Shown piece after piece: positions 8,301-14,490 of a DNA stretch of 19,669 nt. Position numbers and translations under genes: made by a program. The stretch comes from Thermoplasmata archaeon. Its GTDB lineage: Archaea; Thermoplasmatota; Penumbrarchaeia; Penumbrarchaeales; EX4484-36. The notes under the pieces are model-generated. The model did not search any database, was not told the DNA's origin, and saw only the letters and a program-made list of their open reading frames with translations. How positions within the stretch are numbered: the first letter of the stretch is position 1; each line of letters opens with the position of its first letter. The stretch is taken from NCBI GenBank assembly GCA_021160765.1, contig JAGHBW010000081.1, positions 1-19,669 on the forward strand, given 5' to 3'.

Positions 8301-9581
8301 TCCCCTGCACCCAACTCCACCGTTGATGGCCTGACCGCCCTCAAAGCTTCGGTCACCGATAAGGACAGCAATATTATACCTACAAGCATGCACTTCTATC
8401 TCTCCCAGGATGGGGTGGTCTGGAGTGACCTTGGTATGGGCATACTCTATGAGGGAGTTTACCGCCTTGACTACAACTTCACCGCTGTTTCAAACGGAGT
8501 CTACTTCCTTAAGGCGGCAATAAGAGACGGAACGAATCTTACCGCAGAGGACATAATTGTGATCCACGTCCAGAACCACTATCCCCCTGAGGTACTGGTT
8601 CTCTACCCCGACGGAAACGTGACCCTGAAGGGTGTTGTGACCGTCAGGATCCAAGTAACAGATGATGGCCCGCTGGACAGGGTTGTGGTAGAGGTGTATC
8701 TGGTCACCCCAACGGGAAGGGAGATATATCTGGGCACCGCCGGAAGGGTGGATAACACCACCATTTTCACCCTCAACTGGAACACCAAACAGAATCCAGA
8801 CGGGTCATATTACCTGCTCAAGGCTGTGGCAACAGACGAGGACGGCCTTACCTCCTATGACCTCTCAAATGCGTCATTCCAGGTAGCAAACAAGGCCCCA
8901 ACGGTCTCAGGGGAAGGGGAAAAGAAGGGATTCTGGGAGGAGATAGGCCCTGCTGGACAGCTGTTCATAGTTTTTGGGATAATCTTCCTGGCAATGATCA
9001 TTGTCTGGATGCAGTACACCATCAGGAAGAAGAGAAGGGAAGAGGCGGAGATGAGACTGGAGGAGGTTAGAAGGAGAAAGGAGCGAGAAAAAGAGGAGAA
9101 GATCAAAGAGGAGGAGGTCAAGGAGAGCCTCTATAAGGTGAAGGAGAAGCTGGAGAAGATGCCTGTTTCTGAGGAGCGACCGATGAGCGCATATGAGAAG
9201 GACCTTATGACAGGGTTTGCCAGCGAGGAGTACATTGAGGAAGAAGAGGAGATTGAGGAGACCCCCTTCATGGTAAGGAGGGAGAGGAGAGCGGAAGAAG
9301 AGGAAGAGGAGAGACCGTCGCCCTTTGTGGTTGAGAGAGAGGCGCCGGAGGAGGTGGAGGAGAGGCGTCCCAGCAGGAGGAGAGAGGAGGAGGTCCCGAT
9401 ATGGGACCTTGTTCCCGTGGAGGAGGACGAGGTGATATGGGAGGAGGAAGAGGAGGAAGAGAAGGATTACTTCTACGTCACGTGCAAGTGCGGGTACAAC
9501 ATACCCATCCCCGAGGACTACACCCCGCCCTACCGCTTCCGGTGCCCGAGGTGTGGTAGAACAGGGGTGATCAAGGAATGA
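5310..9581 (+). CDS. Giant membrane-anchored FG-GAP/Ig-like surface protein with cytoplasmic zinc ribbon
   Basis: This 1423-residue protein begins with a signal peptide (Arg-Lys then a hydrophobic run, residues 1 to about 25). Calcium-loop FG-GAP repeats follow, with D-x-D/N-x-D-G cores at about 51-60, 118-126, 182-190, 240-250, 513-523 and 641-650, forming a beta-propeller. Between the fourth and fifth (about 265-505) sits an inserted domain rich in Gly, Asp and aromatics, probably a carbohydrate-binding-like beta sandwich. Five Ig-like repeats start near residues 676, 779, 886, 991 and 1092, each about 101-107 residues, most opening P-P-x-V/I. One membrane helix lies at about 1215-1238 and is followed by Arg/Lys, so the C-terminus is cytoplasmic. 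That tail is a charged coiled-coil, a Glu-rich linker, and a terminal zinc ribbon with C1392, C1394, C1412 and C1415. The architecture suggests an adhesin or receptor. Its stop overlaps the next start (ATGA). Function is unknown. Confidence 0.9.
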   Translation: MRKASALLFCLTLASVSLLLPPSGGVPFNTDGFRQESWRVFNFGYKVIPLGDVDSDGIADFAVSDVGDDLIATNGGAVYIFFGEVGFNTSKVRREGAYVSFHGFEDNGRLGEEMVAGDFNSDGLTDILVGMRKSDGYVDIYMIDRRDMKPTIPGRQFSIEGETVVDTIYPDPTYGYSLTDIGDFNGDGTDDYALALPSAVYGRGEVRLLLSREGVQDLTYDYIFRGASGERLGIYISPAGDLDGDGRDEFIMGNLTEIMVVFYNVTTRYENLWDNDGDGVVDFTGGWNSTGNTFGLSGDDDGWDTATPPGPYGGTETAVRYMPNETESLSNVNRTIQAINMAAMEIGGGSSSGGECSGAIGVEFTLDSGESIGLVSAMLELDYYYWDYGFESDERWWIKGRVSNSLEQHYLGSNSDGDGGGDSTEEIFTLRDENNAPQSGGGHFRQEIVSFLTSPGDYYLDLGGKITKWTTFGEYLAVAFDNISLKYTNLHPLIIPITLGGMSYIGNFTSFFGEINGDGVSDTVFLSPSTGAVVIYGGREGIRNESRIDLSTYPADARVVSSTSHPVGLSGCVIPAEGYFNTSLLLLGCPTASPDGLTEAGEVVGILSENLRGRVVLTSPDYLLPGPYPGVEFGRRLYQVGDVNGDGYTDVIGFSKVVPERDESTFISLFSRTPLPPSIELKKPGAGETLSGNYTIVAVVEDPDGDISGALLRVHISQDNMSWSEVTNTTVNGSGRFEIPLNTHLIENGYWYFMANITDRYGHTSCDYTGRVRIFNPHPPRITIDYPFGGEKLSGVVSIRILMYNEDGEILPPGVKAYISPDGENWTFIGATNESSIINPNLYIIHFDTTTVDDGDYFFRANVTNEYGLSDEYTTPGNITIDNTYPPVVHILYPTPGITLSRESTIRLFITDRDNNFIPEGVKVYLGDNFTFWLPINFSSYTYKDFIFEGRYNTSDFPNGEYSVRAEVSDINGSTSEVYLNGTIRIINVYSPVIRIISPAPNSTVDGLTALKASVTDKDSNIIPTSMHFYLSQDGVVWSDLGMGILYEGVYRLDYNFTAVSNGVYFLKAAIRDGTNLTAEDIIVIHVQNHYPPEVLVLYPDGNVTLKGVVTVRIQVTDDGPLDRVVVEVYLVTPTGREIYLGTAGRVDNTTIFTLNWNTKQNPDGSYYLLKAVATDEDGLTSYDLSNASFQVANKAPTVSGEGEKKGFWEEIGPAGQLFIVFGIIFLAMIIVWMQYTIRKKRREEAEMRLEEVRRRKEREKEEKIKEEEVKESLYKVKEKLEKMPVSEERPMSAYEKDLMTGFASEEYIEEEEEIEETPFMVRRERRAEEEEEERPSPFVVEREAPEEVEERRPSRRREEEVPIWDLVPVEEDEVIWEEEEEEEKDYFYVTCKCGYNIPIPEDYTPPYRFRCPRCGRTGVIKE

Positions 9582-10594
9582 AGATAGTATACAGCGAGGA
9601 GTACCTCAAGCACCGCCACGCAGGATACCATCCGGAGAGACCCGAGAGGCTTGTCTCCATAAGAGAGGCACTTAAGGGTGTGTCAATCTGGGAGGAACAC
9701 CTTCTCACTCCGGGTGCAGTGGATTTGAGGCATCTGAAGGAGGTTCATTCTGAGGGGCACATCGCCAGGATAAGGGAATTTGGTGTGGGGTGGATGGACC
9801 CGGACACCTACCACGACGAGAGGACGTATGAGATAGCACTTCTGGCGTCAGGGGGTGCTGTTGCGGCTGCACTCCACACCTATGATAAAAAGGAGCCAAC
9901 TCTGGCCCTGCTGAGGCCCCCGGGGCATCATGCAGGGAGGGACTACAACGGTGGCTTCTGCTACTTCAACAACATAGCTGTTGCTGCACGGGCGCTACAA
10001 ATGGAGAGGGGGGTGAAGAGGGTTGCCATTGTTGACGTTGATGTGCACCATGGAAATGGAACTCACGACATCTTTCTTTCCGACCCGACAGTACTTTACA
10101 TCTCCACCCACCAGTGGGGGATATACCCGGGTACAGGCCCACTGGAGGAGGTGGGAAGAGGTGATGGAGAGGGCTATACAGTTAACCTTCCACTGTACTC
10201 TGGCCACGGAGATGGTACCTTTAGGATGCTCATGGATGAGATCATACTGCCAATCTTAAGAGAGTTCTCCCCCGGGGCACTTCTTGTAAGCCTTGGTCTG
10301 GACGCGCATTACATGGATCCTCTGGCGTCTCTAACCCTCTCCTCCCCCGCCTACGTTGAACTTCTCCTTAAATTGAAAGAGGCCGCAGATGATCTTTCTG
10401 AGGGGAGGATATCGTACATGCTGGAGGGGGGATATAACCTGGACGCCCTTGCTGAGGTCTTCAGAGGGCTGGCCCTTCACCTCACCGGAAGGGGGGAGGA
10501 GGCAGAATACAGATACAGCGACGTCTCAGACCCCGGGGATGGGGGAAGGGTAAAAAGGCTTAAGGAGGAGCACGGGAAATACTGGAAGATATAG
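9578..10594 (+). CDS. Histone deacetylase-family (class II/AcuC-like) zinc amidohydrolase
   Basis: This 338-residue enzyme has the arginase/deacetylase fold. Visible motifs are RPPGHHAG at 113-120 (H117, H118 as general base/acid pair), GFCYFNNIAVAA at 126-137, and VDVDVHHGNGT at 152-162 with zinc ligands D155 and H157. The third zinc ligand is D242 in SLGLDAHYMDP, and the transition-state tyrosine is Y286 in EGGYNL. All catalytic positions are present, so it should be active in removing acetyl or similar acyl groups from an amine. Archaeal and bacterial members act on acetyl-lysine proteins, acetylpolyamines or metabolites; the sequence does not say which. The ATG overlaps the stop of the FG-GAP gene (ATGA), so translation is coupled and the two proteins are probably made together. 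It ends the operon; a new promoter follows. Confidence 0.92.
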   Translation: MKIVYSEEYLKHRHAGYHPERPERLVSIREALKGVSIWEEHLLTPGAVDLRHLKEVHSEGHIARIREFGVGWMDPDTYHDERTYEIALLASGGAVAAALHTYDKKEPTLALLRPPGHHAGRDYNGGFCYFNNIAVAARALQMERGVKRVAIVDVDVHHGNGTHDIFLSDPTVLYISTHQWGIYPGTGPLEEVGRGDGEGYTVNLPLYSGHGDGTFRMLMDEIILPILREFSPGALLVSLGLDAHYMDPLASLTLSSPAYVELLLKLKEAADDLSEGRISYMLEGGYNLDALAEVFRGLALHLTGRGEEAEYRYSDVSDPGDGGRVKRLKEEHGKYWKI

Positions 10595-10645
10595 GTTTGG
10601 TAGAATCGCAAAGAAGGAGGAACTCTGGAGGGCCCGGGAGAAACC

Positions 10646-10653
10646 TTTATATA
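10646..10653 (+). promoter_or_regulatory. TATA box of the radical SAM gene
   Basis: TTTATATA preceded by AAACC is a good archaeal TATA box with an upstream BRE-like purine stretch. A start of transcription about 26 bp from its centre, near 10676, would leave a leader of about 70 nt before the GTG at 10749. It separates the radical SAM gene from the deacetylase operon. Confidence 0.6.
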
Positions 10654-10679
10654 GAAGCAGTTTCATAGAAAATGCAGCG

Positions 10680-10715
10680 GAGAGAACGGCAGCTCTTTAG
10701 TTATGTTGTTCTCTC
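10680..10715 (+). promoter_or_regulatory. 5' leader stem-loop upstream of the KamA-family gene
   Basis: GAGAGAAC at 10680-10687 is exactly complementary to GTTCTCTC at 10708-10715, with a 20-nt loop and possible G-U pairs on both sides. It falls at the very start of the predicted leader transcript, before an A-rich stretch and the ribosome binding site. It is not followed by a T-run, so it does not look like a terminator. It may affect leader stability or bind a regulator as a DNA operator. Confidence 0.4.
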
Positions 10716-10748
10716 TTCTTAAAAAAAATCCTTTTGGGGGTGGTAGTG

Positions 10749-11882
10749 GTGCCTTACAAGTACATAACAAGTTTGGATAATGTACCCCATCTCTCTGAAG
10801 AGATGAAAAAGAAACTGAGAAAAGTGGAGAAGGTTTACAGGTTCAGGGCCACTGATTATTACCTGAGCCTGATTAATTGGGATGATCCGGATGACCCGAT
10901 AAGGAAGATCGTCATCCCGCATGAGCACGAGCTTGAGCCTTGGGGGTATATTGACCCCTCAAACGAGAAGAACTACACCGTAATGCCTGGGGTTGAACAC
11001 AAGTACCCCCAGACAGTTCTTATCCTGGCGAGCAACGTATGTGCGGGAATATGCAGGTTCTGCTTCAGAAAGAGGATCTTCATGAAGGAGTACATGGAGT
11101 TCGTCAGAAACTTCCCCCAGCTCATTGATTATCTGAAGAAGCACAAGGAGGTTACAAATGTACTCCTCTCCGGCGGAGACCCCATGGTTCTCTCAACAGA
11201 GAGGCTTGAGTACATGATAAAGAGGATCAGGGAAGTGGACCATATCCAGATAATAAGGATTGGTACGAAGGTCCCTGTCTATAACCCCTACAGGATAATT
11301 GAGGACCCATCTCTTCTTGAGATGATAAGCAGGTACAGCACGGATGAGAAGAAGATCTACGTGATAACGGACATAAACCACCCGAAGGAGCTAACCCCCC
11401 AGGCCATCAAGGCCCTGAACCTCCTTCAGAAGGCTGGTGCGATACTGGCGAACCAGACCCCCTTAATAAGGGGTCTTAACGACAGCGTTGAGGTCCTAAC
11501 AGCGCTCTTCAGAAAGCTTTCATTCATCGGCGTTCCACCCTACTACGTCTTCCAGTGCAGGCCAACAGTTGGAAACAAGTACTTCGCTGTTCCCATTGAG
11601 AGAGGACTTGAGATTCTGGAGGAGACCAAGAAGAACTGCTCTGGTCTTGCAAAGAGGGCAAGGTTCATAATGTCCCACACCACAGGGAAGATAGAGATCG
11701 TCGGGATGACGGATACGCACATCTACATGAAGTACATGAGCGCTGTGGACGAGAGCATGTACGGGAAACTGATGGTCTTCAGGAGGAACCCCAACGCCTA
11801 CTGGCTGGAGGACTACCTGAGGGCTGAGAGGGGAGAGGAGGAGGTTAGTGAGGAGGGAGCCCAGCCTCAGGAAATTGCATGA
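10749..11882 (+). CDS. KamA-family radical SAM 2,3-aminomutase, substrate probably not lysine
   Basis: This 377-residue protein is of the lysine 2,3-aminomutase family, which moves an amino group from C2 to C3 of an amino acid using AdoMet, a [4Fe-4S] cluster and PLP. The cluster motif is C98-A-G-I-C102-R-F-C105. The AdoMet segment LLSGGDPMVLS and the RIGTKVPVYNP and LLQKAGAILANQ blocks are typical. K314 (TTGKIEIVG) aligns with the PLP lysine. The Arg after the third cysteine, which in lysine 2,3-aminomutase holds the substrate carboxylate, is kept (R107). The two Asp residues that bind the lysine side-chain amine are replaced: R271 in FQCRPTVG and Ser/His at 309-310. Lysine is therefore an unlikely substrate. 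The frame opens at TTG 10734; GTG 10749 is preferred because GGGGGTGGT lies just before it. It is a single-gene unit with its own promoter and a T-rich terminator. Confidence 0.85.
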   Translation: MPYKYITSLDNVPHLSEEMKKKLRKVEKVYRFRATDYYLSLINWDDPDDPIRKIVIPHEHELEPWGYIDPSNEKNYTVMPGVEHKYPQTVLILASNVCAGICRFCFRKRIFMKEYMEFVRNFPQLIDYLKKHKEVTNVLLSGGDPMVLSTERLEYMIKRIREVDHIQIIRIGTKVPVYNPYRIIEDPSLLEMISRYSTDEKKIYVITDINHPKELTPQAIKALNLLQKAGAILANQTPLIRGLNDSVEVLTALFRKLSFIGVPPYYVFQCRPTVGNKYFAVPIERGLEILEETKKNCSGLAKRARFIMSHTTGKIEIVGMTDTHIYMKYMSAVDESMYGKLMVFRRNPNAYWLEDYLRAERGEEEVSEEGAQPQEIA

Positions 11883-11926
11883 ATTGCTCAGAGGGCCCTA
11901 TCTACAAAGACCATAAACACCCATTA

Positions 11927-11938
11927 TTTTTTCTTTTT
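11927..11938 (+). terminator. T-rich terminator after the aminomutase gene
   Basis: A T-rich tract with one interrupting C follows the aminomutase stop by about 45 bp. Archaeal RNA polymerase terminates at such T-runs without needing a hairpin. It separates the aminomutase from the antiporter operon. Confidence 0.5.
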
Positions 11939-12005
11939 GGCAGGTTTATAGGATTATTTTGTATTACTGTCAACTTTGCTTCAAAAGTCGCATTTAGTAG
12001 TGATA

Positions 12006-12016
12006 AAAAATAAATA
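12006..12016 (+). promoter_or_regulatory. TATA box of the Mbs-like operon, likely leaderless start
   Basis: AAAAATAAATA is centred about 27 bp before the ATG at 12039, the usual TATA-to-start spacing for a leaderless archaeal mRNA. No Shine-Dalgarno precedes that ATG, in contrast to the downstream genes of the operon, several of which have GGTG-type sites. A second TATA-like TTTATA at 11945-11950 could give a longer leader. Confidence 0.55.
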
Positions 12017-12038
12017 CCATTTTTCCAATTCCCGCAAC

Positions 12039-12581
12039 ATGTCCCCCTCACAGTCAGATGCCAGTGGGTATGGGGCCTCACCAGCCCTCGTAGGCACTCT
12101 ATCCTTCATCATATGGCTTGGCCTGACCTATTCACCAGGGGTGAGCCTCAGAGCCTACCTTCAGGAGGCTGCCATCGGCCTTATAATCAGCATAGGGATC
12201 GGAATTATCTCTGTGAGATATATGAGGGTAGAGGAGCCCTCAAAGAGGATGGGCGCAAAGGGGGTCGTGCACCTCTTCGCCTACTTCCTGACCCTTGTTG
12301 TAGCCATAATAAAGGCAAATCTTCAGATGGCCAGGATTGTAATCTCCCCCCGCCTCCCCATACGCCCCGGGATCGTCAGAATAAAGACCTCCCTTAAGTC
12401 CTCCACCGGAAAGCTCTTCCTCTCAAACTCCATCACTCTCACCCCGGGGACGCTGACATTAAACGTCATGGGAGACGAGATGTACATTCACTGGGTCTAC
12501 GTGAAGGAGGGTACCCGGGAGGAGAGGGGGAAGGAAATCAAGGGGGCCTTTGAGAGGCACCTCAAGGAGGTCTTCGGATGA
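12039..12581 (+). CDS. mbsA: MnhE/MrpE-like antiporter subunit (Mbs/Mbx subunit A)
   Basis: This 180-residue membrane protein is first in the operon. It has hydrophobic helices at about 17-35 and 42-60, a third at about 74-95, then the family's C-terminal soluble part with SNSITLTPGTLTLNV and IHWVYV. MrpE-type subunits belong to the sodium/proton antiporter module shared by Mrp, Mbh and Mbs complexes. The frame is open to TTG at 11976, but the ATG at 12039 matches the family length and sits at the leaderless distance from the TATA box. Its stop overlaps the next start (ATGA). Confidence 0.88.
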   Translation: MSPSQSDASGYGASPALVGTLSFIIWLGLTYSPGVSLRAYLQEAAIGLIISIGIGIISVRYMRVEEPSKRMGAKGVVHLFAYFLTLVVAIIKANLQMARIVISPRLPIRPGIVRIKTSLKSSTGKLFLSNSITLTPGTLTLNVMGDEMYIHWVYVKEGTREERGKEIKGAFERHLKEVFG

Positions 12582-12838
12582 GCGATATAATATATCTGGC
12601 AGTTGAGGTGATTGTGGGGGCTGCAATATTTCTGACCCTCTACCGCCTCCTTAAAGGACCCACCGCCTCCGACAGAGTGGTTGCCCTGGACGCCATAACT
12701 AACATGACAACAGCCACCATTGTTCTAATAGCCCTTCTCTCCGGCAGGTTCATCTACCTGGACGTTGCACTTGTTTACGCCATCCTCTCCTTTGCAGGTG
12801 TTATCGCAGCAGCAAGATATCTGGAGGGAGGGATATGA
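12578..12838 (+). CDS. mbsB: MnhF/MrpF-like antiporter subunit (Mbs/Mbx subunit B)
   Basis: This small protein of 86 residues has three predicted membrane helices. The hallmark RLLKGPTASDRVVALDAI at about 24-41, with conserved Asp residues between helices one and two, identifies MrpF. Length is normal for the family. It belongs to the ion-translocation module. Both ends are ATGA overlaps with neighbours, so expression is coupled to subunits A and C. Confidence 0.9.
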   Translation: MSDIIYLAVEVIVGAAIFLTLYRLLKGPTASDRVVALDAITNMTTATIVLIALLSGRFIYLDVALVYAILSFAGVIAAARYLEGGI

Positions 12839-13170
12839 TAGGGAGTGTGCTGGATTTCATTGGTTATTTCCTGCTTACAGTGGGTGGCGTCTTCTTCTTC
12901 CTTGGGGCACTGGGGCTCTTCAGAATGCCAGATGTCTACAACAGAATGCAGGCCTCCACGAAAACAACCACTCTGGGCCTCGTCTCCTTTGTGATAGGTG
13001 TTGGCTTCATAGAACCTCTGTGGTTGGTGAAGTGCTTCATCATCGCTATGTTCATATTGATCACATCACCGATAGGCGCAAGCGCCCTGGCCAGAGCCTC
13101 CTACCGCAGCGGTGTGAAGCTCACGGACAAGACTGTTATAGACGAGTGCAAGGGGGTGAAGAAGTGGTAG
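12835..13170 (+). CDS. mbsC: MnhG/MrpG-like antiporter subunit (Mbs/Mbx subunit C)
   Basis: This 111-residue protein has three membrane helices and the MrpG signature GALGLFRMPDVYNRMQASTK at about 24-43. The later ITSPIGASALARASY matches the third helix and C-terminal part of the family. It starts inside the end of the MrpF-like gene (ATGA) and ends 7 bp inside the DUF4040 gene. It is part of the same membrane ion module. Confidence 0.9.
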   Translation: MIGSVLDFIGYFLLTVGGVFFFLGALGLFRMPDVYNRMQASTKTTTLGLVSFVIGVGFIEPLWLVKCFIIAMFILITSPIGASALARASYRSGVKLTDKTVIDECKGVKKW

Positions 13171-13415
13171 ATCCTCTGACTGTGACCATATGGGTGCTTG
13201 TGATAACAGTTCTCTTGTCCGCAGTTTACGCCATTGAAACCAAGGACCTTCTCTCCAGCGTTGTGATAAGCGGTGTTGTGGGCCTCTTCGCATCCATAGT
13301 CTTTCTCCTTCTGCACGCCCCTGACGTGGCCATCACCCAGGCCTCTATAGGTGCGGGACTTGTTCTGGCCATATTTGTCTACGCCCTTAAAAATACAACA
13401 AGGTGGGAGAAATGA
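13164..13415 (+). CDS. mbsD: DUF4040/MrpB N-terminal-like subunit (Mbs/Mbx subunit D)
   Basis: This 83-residue protein has two to three membrane helices and is related to MbhD and to the C-terminal part of MrpA. The segment FLLLHAPDVAITQASIGAGL at about 47-66 is characteristic. The frame is open much further upstream (to 12765), overlapping MrpF and MrpG. The GTG at 13164 is chosen because GGGGGTG lies 5-6 nt before it and similarity begins right after it. The stop overlaps the next ATG (ATGA). Confidence 0.85.
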   Translation: MVDPLTVTIWVLVITVLLSAVYAIETKDLLSSVVISGVVGLFASIVFLLLHAPDVAITQASIGAGLVLAIFVYALKNTTRWEK

Positions 13416-14149
13416 GACGGGCAGTATCGGCTCTGCTGGCACTCCTTATCTTCGCCTATCTCTTCGGAGTACTTCTGAAGGCTCCAATCCCTGGGGACTA
13501 CAGAGATGAGAGGTACAACTACTACTCACCACTCTCCGGGAGGGAGGCTAACGAGAGCGTCCCAGACCACTACGTGGAGAGGGGGGAGGAGGAAACCGGT
13601 TCGCAGAACATTGTGACCTCCATTGTGGTACTCTACAGAGGTTTTGATACGCTGGGGGAGGTCACTGTTCTCTTCACCGCTGCAACGGGTGTGGCGTTCC
13701 TACTCTCAACCCAGAGGAGCAAGGGTGAGAAGGAGAAGAAAAAAGAACCCAATTTCATGGCGTCAACAGGGGTGGGGCTTGTCCTCCCATTCATCCTCCT
13801 TGTTGGTGCCTACATATTCGTCCACGGGCACCTGACCCCGGGGGGAGGCTTTCCCGGCGGTGCGGTAATAGCAACGGGATTCGTACTGATGCTGGTGGCG
13901 TACCCCAGGTTCCAGCTCAGGGAGAAGAAGGTTTCGGTGGTTGAGGCCTTCTCAGGGCTGGCATTCGCCGTGATCGGACTCATCTCCCTCATCATGGGGC
14001 TCACCTTCCTTGAGAACTACCTTCCCAAGGGCGTCGCTGGAACCCTCCTCAGCGCCGGGATAATACCGCTGATATACATCGCAATAGGGTTCAAGGTTGG
14101 CTCAGAACTCTCTGCCATCGTCTCTCACATGAAAGGGGGTGAGGAGTGA
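13412..14149 (+). CDS. mbsF: MnhB/MrpB-like subunit with fused E-like N-terminus (Mbs/Mbx subunit F)
   Basis: This 245-residue protein is longer than a typical MrpB of about 140 residues. Residues 1-110 contain an initial helix, a polar loop, then VTSIVVLYRGFDTLGEVTVLF, which is the MbhE/MrpA-C-terminal type segment. Residues 120-240 are the MrpB domain, with HGHLTPGGGFPGGAVIATGF as signature and four helices. Two separate Mbh subunits (E and F) thus appear as one polypeptide. The ATG at 13412 overlaps the previous stop and has AGGTGGGAG before it. A GTG three codons upstream is possible but less likely. Confidence 0.85.
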   Translation: MRRAVSALLALLIFAYLFGVLLKAPIPGDYRDERYNYYSPLSGREANESVPDHYVERGEEETGSQNIVTSIVVLYRGFDTLGEVTVLFTAATGVAFLLSTQRSKGEKEKKKEPNFMASTGVGLVLPFILLVGAYIFVHGHLTPGGGFPGGAVIATGFVLMLVAYPRFQLREKKVSVVEAFSGLAFAVIGLISLIMGLTFLENYLPKGVAGTLLSAGIIPLIYIAIGFKVGSELSAIVSHMKGGEE

Positions 14150-14490
14150 TGGAGATAACACCCTTCTTAATCCTGAGCGCTGGCCTCATATCAATAGGGC
14201 TCTACGGTATAATGTCCAAGAAGAACCTTTTGAAACTCCTGATCTCCTTGGACATAATGGATGTGGGGGTGAATCTCCTCATAGTAACCGTGGGATACCT
14301 CCCCGGGGGAACAGCTCCCATCATGGACGGGGATTATGGAAAATATGTGGATCCGCTCCCACAGGCCCTTGTCCTGACGGCAATCGTCATAGGCGTCAGT
14401 GTTCTGGCGCTGGGGATGATCCTAACGATTCGGCATTACAGGAGAACGGGAAGCCTTGAAATGGACGAAGGGGGTGTTTTCGGATGGTAG
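14149..14490 (+). CDS. mbsG: MnhC/MrpC/NuoK-like subunit (Mbs/Mbx subunit G)
   Basis: This 113-residue protein has three membrane helices and is homologous to NuoK of complex I. Visible features are SAGLISIGLYGIMSKKNLLK, ISLDIMDVGVNLLIV and DPLPQALVLTAIVIGVSVLA, all characteristic of MrpC. The ATG at 14149 overlaps the previous TGA (TGATG) and follows a strong GGGGGTGAGGAG site. Its last 7 bp overlap the next gene. Confidence 0.9.
   Translation: MEITPFLILSAGLISIGLYGIMSKKNLLKLLISLDIMDVGVNLLIVTVGYLPGGTAPIMDGDYGKYVDPLPQALVLTAIVIGVSVLALGMILTIRHYRRTGSLEMDEGGVFGW

Noticed and set aside
7640..8640. The repeated P-P-x-V/I segments as a DNA tandem repeat
   Set aside because: Repetition is visible only at protein level with about 101-107 residue spacing; nucleotide sequences have diverged, so they are old Ig-like domains and not a recent DNA repeat.
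10680..10725. The stem-loop as an intrinsic terminator of the deacetylase operon
   Set aside because: No T-run follows the stem, the next bases are A-rich, and it lies downstream of a good TATA box for the next gene.
12765..13163. Upstream part of the long frame ending at 13415 as a larger protein
   Set aside because: It overlaps the clearly conserved MrpF- and MrpG-like genes out of frame; only the part from GTG 13164 resembles a known family.
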